The notes beneath the pieces were generated by a model. The model made no database searches and was not told the origin of the DNA. It worked only from the letters and a program-made list of their open reading frames with translations. Both the position numbers and the translations under genes were made by a program. DNA of 64,000 bases from Paracoccus liaowanqingii (GTDB taxonomy: Bacteria; Pseudomonadota; Alphaproteobacteria; Rhodobacterales; Rhodobacteraceae): the NCBI RefSeq assembly GCF_004683865.2, contig NZ_CP038439.1, forward strand, positions 653,501 through 717,500, given 5' to 3'. Positions 56,238 through 64,000 of this stretch are shown piece after piece (the first letter of the stretch is position 1; each line of letters starts with the position of its first letter).

Positions 56238-58063
56238 TCCGCACCCCCCTGCGCCCCCTGGCCCGCATTCTTCGCGCCCGTGACCGCGGCGAGAACCCCG
56301 ACGACATCGAGGCCGAGAACCGCCGCCTGCGCCACGAGCAGATCCAGGACCGCGCCCGGCGCCGGGCCGAGGGGCGGCTGGTGGTGATGGCGGGCTGCTT
56401 CCTTCTGGCCTTCGGGACGGTGGCGGCGCGCATGGGCACGCTGGCCTCCAGCGCGGCGGCCGAGCCGCAGGCGCAGGTCCTGTCCGCGCAGATCATCTCG
56501 CAGCGCGCCGACATCACCGACCGGCGCGGCCATGTGCTGGCCACGAACCTGCTGACCCATTCGGTCTATGCCCATCCCCACCAGATGGTCGACCCGGTGG
56601 GCACCGCGCAGGGGCTGGCGCAGATCTTCCCCGATCTGGAAGTCGAGCGGCTGACGAGCGATTTCACCGGCGACCGCAAGTTCATGTGGATCAAGCGCAA
56701 GATCAGCCCCGAGCAGATGCAGGCCGTCCACGATCTGGGCGAGCCCGGCCTGCTGTTCGGCCCGCGCGAGATGCGCATCTATCCCAATGGCGACATCGCC
56801 AGCCACATCCTGGGCGGATCGGGCTTCGGGAACGAGGGTGTGAGCAGCGCCGAGGTGATCGGCATCGCGGGCGTGGAGAAGGCCTTCGATGCCTGGCTGC
56901 GCGATCCCACCAACGAGGGCGCGCCCTTGGCCCTGTCCATCGACCTGACCCTGCAGCAGGCGATGGAGGAGGTGCTGTCCTCGGGCATGAACGTCATGAA
57001 CGCCAAGGGCGCCACCGGCATCCTGATGGAGGTCCAGACCGGCGAGATCGTGGCCATGGCCAGCCTGCCCGATTTCGACCCCAACGACCGCCCGCGCCCC
57101 CTGCTGACCGGCGAGCCCTCGGACAGCCCGCTGTTCAACCGCGCGGTGCAGGGCCAGTACGAGCTGGGATCGACGTTCAAGATCTTCCCGGTCGCGCAGG
57201 CGCTGGACCTGGGGCTGGTCAACCCGGCCTCGGGGATCAACGCGGCGGCCCCCATGCGGATCGGGCGCTTCCTGATCAACGACTTCCACAACTACGGCAA
57301 GGAGCTGAGCGTCACGGACGTGATCGTGAAATCCTCGAACGTGGCGACGGTCCGGATCGCGCAGATGATCGGCCCCGACCGACAGAAGGATTTCCTGGAG
57401 AAGCTGGGCCTGTTCGCCCCGACCCCCATCGAGATGGTCGAGGCGCCGACCGGCCAGCCGCTGGTGCCCTCGCGCTGGCCCGCCGTCACCTCGGCCACGG
57501 TCAGCTTCGGTCACGGGCTGGCGGCCAGCCCGCTGCATCTGGCGGTGGCCTATGCGACCATCGCCAATGGCGGCAAGCGGGTGACGCCCACCCTGATCCA
57601 CGGCCGCCAGCGTCCCGAGGGCGAGCAGGTCCTGTCGCCCCGCGCCGCCGCGATGTCGGTGGACATGCTGCGCCAGGTGGTGACGCGCGGCACCGCGCGC
57701 CAGGCCGAGGTGGCGGGATACGAGGTCGCGGGCAAGACCGGCACCGCCGACAAGCCCCGCTCGTCGGGCGGCTATTACAAGAACAAGGTGATCGCGACCT
57801 TCGCCTCGGTCTTTCCGGCCAGCGATCCCAAATACGTGCTGATCGTGGCGCTGGACGAGCCCTCGACCGTCATCAACGGCACCGAGGTGCGCACCGCGGG
57901 CCATACGGTGGTCCCGGTCACGGCCGAGCTGATCCGCCGCATCGGCCCCCTGCTGGGGCTGGAGCCCGTCACCGACGAAAACCTGCCGACGATCGCCGCC
58001 CGCTTCGAACCGCGTGTTGAACCTGTCCAAGCGCCTGAGATAAAGCTCGTCGCAAATCAATGA
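56234..58063 (+). CDS. ftsI: Peptidoglycan D,D-transpeptidase FtsI (PBP3)
   Basis: A 609-residue class B penicillin-binding protein for septal peptidoglycan crosslinking. One transmembrane helix near residues 50-70, then the pedestal domain, then the transpeptidase domain with the three active-site motifs: STFK (in ELGSTFKIF), SSN (KSSNVATV) and KTGT (AGKTGTAD). Length matches the family. ATG 56234 overlaps the ftsL stop; its own stop overlaps murE. Confidence 0.95.
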   Translation: MIRTPLRPLARILRARDRGENPDDIEAENRRLRHEQIQDRARRRAEGRLVVMAGCFLLAFGTVAARMGTLASSAAAEPQAQVLSAQIISQRADITDRRGHVLATNLLTHSVYAHPHQMVDPVGTAQGLAQIFPDLEVERLTSDFTGDRKFMWIKRKISPEQMQAVHDLGEPGLLFGPREMRIYPNGDIASHILGGSGFGNEGVSSAEVIGIAGVEKAFDAWLRDPTNEGAPLALSIDLTLQQAMEEVLSSGMNVMNAKGATGILMEVQTGEIVAMASLPDFDPNDRPRPLLTGEPSDSPLFNRAVQGQYELGSTFKIFPVAQALDLGLVNPASGINAAAPMRIGRFLINDFHNYGKELSVTDVIVKSSNVATVRIAQMIGPDRQKDFLEKLGLFAPTPIEMVEAPTGQPLVPSRWPAVTSATVSFGHGLAASPLHLAVAYATIANGGKRVTPTLIHGRQRPEGEQVLSPRAAAMSVDMLRQVVTRGTARQAEVAGYEVAGKTGTADKPRSSGGYYKNKVIATFASVFPASDPKYVLIVALDEPSTVINGTEVRTAGHTVVPVTAELIRRIGPLLGLEPVTDENLPTIAARFEPRVEPVQAPEIKLVANQ

Positions 58064-59559
58064 CGGGTGGGACTGTGGACAAGGATCTGGTGACGCTGGC
58101 GCGGCTGGGGCTGCGCGCGCCGGGCGGGCGCGATCCCGCGATCACGGGGCTGTCCCTCGACAGCCGCATGGTCAAGCCGGGCCATCTGTTCGCGGCGCTG
58201 CCCGGATCGGCGGTCCATGGCGGCGAATTCATCCAGTACGCGCTGCGCATGCAGGCCGCCGCCATCCTGACCGACCGGCAGGGCGCCGAGATCGCCGCCG
58301 ATTTGCTGGCCGACTGGCCCGGCGCCCTGGTCGTGGCCGAGGATCCGCGCGCGGCCCTGGCGGGGGCGGCTGCCCTGTGGTTCCGCGACCAGCCGACCCA
58401 TGTCGTGGCGGTGACCGGCACCAGCGGCAAGACCAGCGTCGCCAGCTTTGCCCGCCAGATCTGGCAGGCGCTTGGCCACAAGGCGATCAGCCTGGGCACG
58501 ATGGGGGTCGAGGGCGACCATCACGCGCCCCTGGCCCATACGACGCCCGATCCCCTGACCCTGCACGGCGTGCTGGCGGATGCCGTGGGCGCGGGCGTGA
58601 CCCATGCCGCGATGGAGGCCTCCAGCCACGGGCTGGACCAGCGCCGCCTGGACGGGGTGCGCCTCGAGGCCGGCGCCTTCACCAATTTCAGCCAGGATCA
58701 CCTGGATTACCACGCGGGCTTCGACGAGTATTTCGCCGCCAAGGCGCTGCTGTTCAACCGCGTGCTGGAGGACGGGGCCGGCGCCGTCATCAACATCGAC
58801 AGCACGCGCGGCCGGCAGATGGCCGACATCGCCAAGGATCGCGGGCTGGCGCTGACCTCGGTCGGGCGCGGCGAGCAGGCGATGCTGCGCATCCTGGGCC
58901 AGCGCTATGACGCGACCGGGCAGGACCTGCGCTTCTCGGTGATGGGCCAACCCTATCTGGTGCGCCTGGCGCTGATCGGCGGGTTCCAGGCCGAGAACGT
59001 CCTGGCCGCGATGGGCCTGGCGTTGGCCACCGGCGACGCGGCCGAGGACATCCTGCGCGTGCTGCCGCATCTGACCACCGTGCGGGGCCGCATGCAGCTG
59101 GCGGCGCAGCGCGAGAACGGGGCGGCGGTCTTCGTCGACTATGCCCACAAGCCCGGCGCGGTGACCGCGGCGCTGGAGTCGCTGCGCCCGCATGTGATGG
59201 GCCGCATCGTCTGCATCATCGGCGCGGGCGGCGACCGCGACCGGGGCAAGCGCCCGCTGATGGGGCAGGCGGCCCGCGCGCAGGCCGACGTGGTGATCGT
59301 CACCGACGACAACCCCCGGACCGAGGATCCCGCCCTGATCCGCGCTGCCGTCATGGAGGGCGCCGGACCCGAGGCGACCGAGGTGGCCGACCGCGCCGAG
59401 GCGATCCTGCGCGGCGTCGACGCGCTGCAGCCCGGCGACGCGCTGCTGATCTGCGGCAAGGGCCACGAGACGGGCCAGATCGTGGGCCAGGACGTCTATC
59501 CCTTCGACGATGCCGAACAGGCCTCGGTCGCCGTGGCGGCGCTGGACGGCCGGATATGA
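58060..59559 (+). CDS. murE: UDP-MurNAc-L-Ala-D-Glu:meso-DAP ligase MurE
   Basis: A 499-residue Mur ligase adding the third amino acid of the stem peptide. The ATP motif is TGTSGKTSVASF near residue 116, HTTPDPLTLH lies in the substrate region and the DNPR motif (VTDDNPRTED) shows meso-diaminopimelate specificity. It overlaps ftsI (ATGA) and murF (ATGA). Confidence 0.95.
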   Translation: MTGGTVDKDLVTLARLGLRAPGGRDPAITGLSLDSRMVKPGHLFAALPGSAVHGGEFIQYALRMQAAAILTDRQGAEIAADLLADWPGALVVAEDPRAALAGAAALWFRDQPTHVVAVTGTSGKTSVASFARQIWQALGHKAISLGTMGVEGDHHAPLAHTTPDPLTLHGVLADAVGAGVTHAAMEASSHGLDQRRLDGVRLEAGAFTNFSQDHLDYHAGFDEYFAAKALLFNRVLEDGAGAVINIDSTRGRQMADIAKDRGLALTSVGRGEQAMLRILGQRYDATGQDLRFSVMGQPYLVRLALIGGFQAENVLAAMGLALATGDAAEDILRVLPHLTTVRGRMQLAAQRENGAAVFVDYAHKPGAVTAALESLRPHVMGRIVCIIGAGGDRDRGKRPLMGQAARAQADVVIVTDDNPRTEDPALIRAAVMEGAGPEATEVADRAEAILRGVDALQPGDALLICGKGHETGQIVGQDVYPFDDAEQASVAVAALDGRI

Positions 59560-60938
59560 CGCCGGGCCCCATTCTGTGGACCTCGACGGATGCCGCAGCC
59601 GCCACGGGCGGACGCGCGCAGGGCGATTGGGCCGTCTCGGGCGTCTCCATCGACACGCGCACGATCGCGCCGGGCGATCTGTTCGTGGCGCTGACGGATG
59701 CGCGCGACGGGCATGACTTCGTGGCCCAGGCCCTGTCCCGGGGCGCGGGGGCGGCACTGGTCAGCCGCATCCCCGAGGGCGTCGCCCCCGACGCGCCGCT
59801 GCTGATCGTTCCCGACGTGCTGGCGGGCCTGGAGGATCTCGGCCGCGCCGGCCGGGCCCGCATGACCGGCAAGGTGATCGCGATCACCGGCTCGGTCGGC
59901 AAGACCTCGACCAAGGACATGGCACGGGCGGCGCTGGCCGGGCAGGGGCGCATCCACGCGGCCGAGGCCAGCTACAACAACCATTGGGGCGTGCCCCTGA
60001 CGCTGGCGCGGATGCCTGCGGACACCGGTTTCGCGATCATCGAGATCGGCATGAACCATCCTGGAGAGATCGCGCCCCTGGCCCGCATGGCCCGCCCGCA
60101 TGTGGCGATGATCACCACCGTCGCCGCCGCCCATCTCGAGGCGTTCGGCGCCATCGATGGCATCGCCCGCGAAAAGGGCGCCATCTTCCAAGGGCTGCAG
60201 CCCGTGGGCCACGCGATCCTGCCCGAGGATCTGCCCGTCACCCAGATCCTGCGCGACTGCGCCGATGCGGCGGGCGCCGTGGTCCTGGGCTTTGGCGATC
60301 ACGGCGCGGCGCGCCCCCTGCGCGTCACGCTGGACGGGGGCGCGCTGTCCTGCACCGCCCGCATCACCGGCGAGACTGTGACCTTCACGCTGGCCACCAC
60401 CGGCCGCCATTTCGCGATGAACGCGGTCGGCGTGCTGGCGGCGCTGGCGGCGGCAGGCGCCGATCTGGCGCAGGCGGCGGCGCATCTGTCGGACTGGCAG
60501 CCCCCGCGCGGGCGCGGCGCCGTCGAGGATCTGGGCGACATCCGGCTGATCGACGACGCCTTCAACGCCAACCCGGCCTCGCTTGCGGCGGGGCTGGCGA
60601 TGCTGGCGGGCCTGCCGCAGGGCCGCCGCGTGGCGATCCTGGGCGACATGCTGGAACTGGGCGCGGACGAGATCGCCCTGCATCGCGCCATCGTCGATGA
60701 TCCGGCCATGGCGCAGGTCGATCTGGTCCATTGCGCGGGCCCGCTGATGCGGCACCTGCACGAGGCCTTGCCCGAGGACCGGCGCGGCCTCTGGGCGGCG
60801 ACGGCGGGCGATCTGGCCGCCTGCGCTCCCGATCTGATCTCTGCCGGCGACATCGTGCTGGTGAAAGGCTCGAAATCCTCGCGGATTTCCATGGTGGTCG
60901 AGGCGCTGCGTGCCCGGGCCGCCCAAGACAAAGGATAA
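59556..60938 (+). CDS. murF: UDP-MurNAc-tripeptide:D-Ala-D-Ala ligase MurF
   Basis: A 460-residue Mur ligase adding D-Ala-D-Ala to complete the pentapeptide. The ATP motif is ITGSVGKTSTKDM near residue 110, followed by YNNHWGVPLTLAR and DDAFNANPASL, typical of MurF. Overlaps murE by ATGA and precedes mraY by 4 bases. Confidence 0.95.
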   Translation: MTPGPILWTSTDAAAATGGRAQGDWAVSGVSIDTRTIAPGDLFVALTDARDGHDFVAQALSRGAGAALVSRIPEGVAPDAPLLIVPDVLAGLEDLGRAGRARMTGKVIAITGSVGKTSTKDMARAALAGQGRIHAAEASYNNHWGVPLTLARMPADTGFAIIEIGMNHPGEIAPLARMARPHVAMITTVAAAHLEAFGAIDGIAREKGAIFQGLQPVGHAILPEDLPVTQILRDCADAAGAVVLGFGDHGAARPLRVTLDGGALSCTARITGETVTFTLATTGRHFAMNAVGVLAALAAAGADLAQAAAHLSDWQPPRGRGAVEDLGDIRLIDDAFNANPASLAAGLAMLAGLPQGRRVAILGDMLELGADEIALHRAIVDDPAMAQVDLVHCAGPLMRHLHEALPEDRRGLWAATAGDLAACAPDLISAGDIVLVKGSKSSRISMVVEALRARAAQDKG

Positions 60939-60942
60939 TGCC

Positions 60943-62024
60943 ATGCTCTACTGGCTCAGCAACCTGTCCGAGGGGGGGATCTCTTCAACCTCTTCCGCTA
61001 CATCACCTTCCGGGCGGGGGCGGCGTTCTTCACGGCGCTGTTCTTCGGCTTCATCTTCGGGCGCCCGCTGATCAACTATCTGCGCCGCGTCCAGAAGAAG
61101 GGCCAGCCGATCCGCGACGACGGCCCGCAAAGCCACCTGTCCAAGGCCGGCACGCCCACGATGGGGGGCCTGCTGATCCTGTCGGCGCTGCTCTTCTCGA
61201 CGCTGCTCTGGGCCAGGCTGGACAACGGCTATGTCTGGATCGTGCTGCTGGTGACGGCGGGCTTCGCCGGGATCGGCTTTGCCGACGACTATGCCAAGGT
61301 GACCAAGCAGAACACCAAGGGCGTCAGCTCGCGCATCCGCATGGGGCTGGGCCTGCTGATCGCCGCGCTGGCGGCGCTGGCCGCCTCGCTTCTGCATCCC
61401 GAGGCGCTGACGAACCAGCTGGCCCTGCCGGTCTTCAAGGACGTGCTGGTCAATCTGGGCTTCATGTTCATTCCCTTCGCGATGATCGTCATCGTGGGCT
61501 CGGCCAATGCGGTCAACCTGACCGACGGGCTGGACGGGCTGGCGATCATGCCGGTGATGATCGCGGCGGGCACGCTCGGCATCATCGCCTATACCGTGGG
61601 CCGCGTCGACTTCACCGAATATCTGGGCGTCCACCATGTGCCGGGCACCGGCGAGATCCTGATCTTCGTCTCGGCCCTCATCGGCGGGGGGCTGGGGTTC
61701 CTGTGGTACAACGCCCCCCCGGCGGCGGTCTTCATGGGCGACACCGGCAGCCTCGCCCTGGGCGGCGCGCTCGGCGCCATCGCGGTGGTGACCAAGCACG
61801 AGATCGTGCTGGCCATCGTCGGCGGCCTCTTCGTGGTCGAGGCGCTGTCGGTCATCATTCAGGTCCTCTATTTCAAGCGGACCGGCAAGCGCGTCTTCCT
61901 GATGGCCCCCATCCACCACCATTTCGAGAAGCAGGGCTGGGGCGAGGCGCAGATCGTGATCCGCTTCTGGATCATCGCCCTGATCCTGGCGCTGATCGGC
62001 CTTGCCACGCTGAAACTGCGCTGA
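60943..62024 (+). CDS. mraY: Phospho-MurNAc-pentapeptide translocase MraY, interrupted in this sequence by a one-base frameshift
   Basis: An integral membrane enzyme (ten helices) that makes lipid I. The ATG at 60943 encodes [12 protein letters not shown], the family start, up to a run of seven G at 60972-60978. From there the protein continues in the next frame ([17 protein letters not shown] onward) to TGA 62022-62024. One extra G would give a single 360-residue protein, exactly the usual length. Motifs [40 protein letters not shown] and APIHHHFE are intact. The gene is essential, so the break is most likely a sequencing error. Confidence 0.9.
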
Positions 62025-62027
62025 CAT

Positions 62028-62081
62028 TCATCTTGGCAGAAATATCCTCGGGGGTCCGGGGGCAGACAGCCCCCGGCCTTC
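62028..62081 (+). repeat. Dispersed intergenic hairpin element, subtype I (copy E)
   Basis: TTCATCTTGGCAG, core AAATATCCTCGGGGG, then CCGGGGGC-AGACA-GCCCCCGG (8-bp stem, 5-base loop). It sits 3 bases after the mraY stop and 19 bases before murD. Nearly identical to copy C at 31144. Inside an operon it may cause processing or partial termination. Confidence 0.85.
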
Positions 62082-62100
62082 GCTTACAGGAGGCCACCCC

Positions 62101-63504
62101 ATGATCCCCGTCCAAGGCGTCGACGCCCAGACCATCGCCGTCCTCGGCCTCGGGCGGTCGGGTACCGCCACCGCCGCCGCCCTGGTCGCGGGCGGCGCCC
62201 AGGTCGTCGCATGGGACGACGGCAACGACACGCGTGCGGCGGCCGAGGCGCAGGGCCTGCGCATCCTTGACCTGACGCGCGACGCCAACTGGCAGGGCGT
62301 CTCGGCGCTGATCGTCAGCCCCGGCATCCCGCATCTCTATCCCCGTGCGCATCCGGTCATCGCCAAGGCCTATCAGCTGGGCATTCCGGTCGACAACGAC
62401 ATCGGCCTGTTCTTTCGCAGCTATGCGACCGAGGACTGGGACGGCTTCGACCGCGCGCCCCGGGTGATCGCCGTCACCGGCTCGAACGGCAAGTCGACCA
62501 CGACCGCGCTGATTCACCACGTCATCGAGGAATGCGGGCGTCCCAGCCAGATGGGCGGCAATATCGGCACGGGCGTCCTGTCCCTGCAGCCCGCCATCGA
62601 CGGAGAGGTCGCGGTGCTGGAACTGTCCAGCTACCAGACCGATCTGGCCCGCGCCCTGACGCCCGACGTGGCGGTCTTCACCAACCTCTCGCCCGACCAT
62701 CTGGACCGGCACGGCGGCTTGGGCGGCTATTTCGCGGCCAAGCGGCGGCTGTTCGCGGAAGGCGGCCCGGACCGGGCGGTGATCGGCGTCGACGAGCCCG
62801 AGGGACAGTATCTGGCCGGGCAGCTGGCGATGGGCCCGTCCGACGACCGGGTGATCCGCATCTCGGCGGGGCAGAAGCTGGACGGTGCCGCCTGGTCGGT
62901 CTTCGCGCGCAAGGGGTTCCTGTCGGAATACCGCAAGGGGCGGCAGGCTGCCTCGATCGACCTGCGCGAGATGCGCGGGCTGCCCGGCGCCCACAACCAC
63001 CAGAACGCCTGCGCCGCCTATGCCGCCTGCCGCGCCGTGGGCCTCGCCCCCCGAGAGATCGAGGCGGCCTTCCACAGCTTCGCGGGCCTGCCCCATCGCA
63101 GCCAGACCGTGGCCGAGATCGGCGGCGTGCGCTATGTCAACGACTCTAAGGCCACGAATGTCGATGCCGCCGCCAAGGCGCTGCAGGCCTTCCCGCGCAT
63201 CCGCTGGATCGCCGGGGGCCTGGGCAAGGAGGGGGGCATCGCCGCCCTGGCTCCGCATCTGGGCGGGGTGGTCAAGGCCTACCTGATCGGCCATTCCGCC
63301 CGCGATTTCGCGCTGGAGCTAGGCCAGACCCCCTATGAGGTCGCCGAGACGATGGATCGGGCCGTGGCCCGCGCCGCAGCCGAGGCCGAACCCGGCGACA
63401 CGGTCCTTCTGGCCCCCGCCGCCGCCAGCTTCGATCAGTATCCGAACTTCGAGAAGCGCGGCGAGGACTTCGTCCGGCTGGTCGAGATGCTGGCCGGATC
63501 GTAG
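62101..63504 (+). CDS. murD: UDP-MurNAc-L-alanine:D-glutamate ligase MurD
   Basis: A 467-residue Mur ligase adding D-Glu. N-terminal UDP-binding domain with [14 protein letters not shown] motif TGSNGKSTT near residue 130, then [13 protein letters not shown] and LPHRSQTV plus [11 protein letters not shown] of the family. AGGAGG precedes ATG 62101. Last dcw gene visible; ftsW and murG, usually next, are not found, and a thioesterase-like gene follows. Confidence 0.95.
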   Translation: MIPVQGVDAQTIAVLGLGRSGTATAAALVAGGAQVVAWDDGNDTRAAAEAQGLRILDLTRDANWQGVSALIVSPGIPHLYPRAHPVIAKAYQLGIPVDNDIGLFFRSYATEDWDGFDRAPRVIAVTGSNGKSTTTALIHHVIEECGRPSQMGGNIGTGVLSLQPAIDGEVAVLELSSYQTDLARALTPDVAVFTNLSPDHLDRHGGLGGYFAAKRRLFAEGGPDRAVIGVDEPEGQYLAGQLAMGPSDDRVIRISAGQKLDGAAWSVFARKGFLSEYRKGRQAASIDLREMRGLPGAHNHQNACAAYAACRAVGLAPREIEAAFHSFAGLPHRSQTVAEIGGVRYVNDSKATNVDAAAKALQAFPRIRWIAGGLGKEGGIAALAPHLGGVVKAYLIGHSARDFALELGQTPYEVAETMDRAVARAAAEAEPGDTVLLAPAAASFDQYPNFEKRGEDFVRLVEMLAGS

Positions 63505-63530
63505 GGAACGCTGCGGGGCAGGGGGGACGC

Positions 63531-63953
63531 ATGACCATCGTCATGGACAAGGATGCGCTGAACGCCTTCCTCGCGCGGGAATTCCCGCAGGTGGCGGACA
63601 GCTTCACCGTCGATCACGTCGATGGAGCCGATCTGGTCGCGCGCCTGGCGGTCGGGCCGCAGCATCTGCGCCCCGGCGGCACGGTCAGCGGGCCCTCGAT
63701 CTTCGCCCTGGCCGATCTGGCGATCTATTGCGCGATCCTGTCGCGCCTCGGGCCGGTGGCGCTGGCGGTGACGACCAGTGCCTCGATCGACTTCATGCGC
63801 AAGCCCGAGGCGGGGCGGGATCTGGTCGCTACCTGCCGCCTGCTGAAACTGGGCCGCGTGCTGGCCGTCGCCGAGGCGCTGGTCCGGTCCGACGGCCTGC
63901 CCGATCCGGTCGCGCGCGCCTCGATGACCTATGTGATTCCGCAAAAATCGTGA
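63531..63953 (+). CDS. PaaI-family hotdog thioesterase-like protein
   Basis: A 140-residue single hotdog-fold protein. The motif region GGTVSGPSIFALADLAIYCAIL matches the PaaI-type acyl-CoA thioesterase core (G-x-V-S-G...F-x-L-A-D), and ASIDFMRKPEAGRDLVAT is the second strand region. The family hydrolyses various acyl-CoAs; substrate unknown. ATG 63531 or the in-frame ATG 63543. It starts 26 bases after murD but seems unrelated in function. Confidence 0.75.
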   Translation: MTIVMDKDALNAFLAREFPQVADSFTVDHVDGADLVARLAVGPQHLRPGGTVSGPSIFALADLAIYCAILSRLGPVALAVTTSASIDFMRKPEAGRDLVATCRLLKLGRVLAVAEALVRSDGLPDPVARASMTYVIPQKS

Positions 63954-63974
63954 CGTCGGCACGCCTTCCGATGC

Positions 63975-63988
63975 GGTATCTGGATACC
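63975..63988. promoter_or_regulatory. Short perfect dyad at the window edge
   Basis: GGTATC-TG-GATACC (63975-63988), a perfect 6-bp palindrome with a 2-base centre, 22 bases after the thioesterase-like gene. It could be an operator for the next gene, which lies outside the window. Confidence 0.3.
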
Positions 63989-64000
63989 TAAGTTGCAAAC

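Noticed and set aside
60972..60978. Programmed ribosomal frameshift in mraY
   Set aside because: No downstream pseudoknot or slippery heptamer of known type beyond the G-run is evident, and MraY is not known to be recoded; a one-base error is simpler.

Overview
The window looks like a stretch of ordinary chromosome from a GC-rich alphaproteobacterium of the Rhodobacterales, most probably Paracoccus or a close relative. The evidence is the very close match of the cytochrome oxidase subunit II (ctaC) product to the Paracoccus denitrificans protein as I remember it, the ethylmalonyl-CoA pathway pair ccr/ecm, an E1-beta of pyruvate dehydrogenase with its own lipoyl domain, mipZ, a zinc-free type L31, and a DUF1127 gene followed by a cuckoo/CcsR-type small-RNA array. 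I see no prophage, transposase, CRISPR, rRNA or tRNA gene.

Layout, left to right. 1-9.7 kb: the end of a possible sulfotransferase gene, then the Tol-Pal envelope operon tolQ-tolR-tolA-tolB-pal-cpoB running into tilS and ftsH, closed by a terminator. 9.7-19.4 kb: an OhrR-type redox regulator, an AroQ chorismate mutase overlapping folD, then a leftward block with a hypothetical gene, scoB/scoA, topA, dprA and tldD. 19.4-28.5 kb: rightward cytochrome aa3 assembly genes ctaC-ctaB-(small membrane protein)-ctaG-ctaE, SURF1, thrC, an M16 peptidase, a GNAT gene and an FAD-linked 2-hydroxyacid dehydrogenase, meeting apt and a flavin reductase head-on. 29.8-37.9 kb: a GNAT and an EcsC-family gene, a Dda/RecD-like helicase, two tandem small cysteine-containing paralogs, divergent ccr and ecm, and an acyltransferase gene broken by a one-base frameshift. 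38-45.8 kb: the ribosomal/translation cluster ffh ... rpsP-rimM-trmD-rplS-rpmE (leftward, with a second AroQ chorismate mutase and a GNAT gene), an azoreductase divergent from a LysR regulator, mipZ and a small lipoprotein. 46-51.3 kb: pdhA-pdhB-pdhC with a strong terminator, ftsB, rlmJ and a TUDOR-like small protein. 51.4-52.4 kb: a DUF1127 gene followed by an array of 16 motif-bearing hairpins. 52.7-64 kb: mrp, a 609-bp leader region with an UpsM-like terminator, and the division/cell-wall (dcw) cluster mraZ-rsmH-ftsL-ftsI-murE-murF-mraY-murD, then a hotdog thioesterase-like gene.

The genes are mostly packed into translationally coupled operons (ATGA, GTGA, TTGA and TGATG overlaps are frequent). 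Envelope constriction (Tol-Pal), septum formation (ftsB, ftsL, ftsI, mipZ) and peptidoglycan precursor synthesis (mur genes) are all represented, as are respiration (aa3 oxidase biogenesis, pyruvate dehydrogenase) and C4/C5 carbon assimilation (ccr, ecm, sco).

The most interesting non-coding content is (1) the minus-strand array next to the DUF1127 gene at 51.4-52.1 kb: 16 hairpins whose stems differ but whose loops all carry CCTCCTCCC, i.e. room for about eight CcsR-like RNAs against the four I recall in Rhodobacter sphaeroides; (2) a dispersed intergenic hairpin element present five times, in two structural subtypes, one of which shows compensatory base changes; and (3) the long mraZ leader with helically phased GGG repeats. 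Two G-homopolymer frameshifts (in the acyltransferase gene and in the essential mraY) suggest that the assembly contains homopolymer-length errors.
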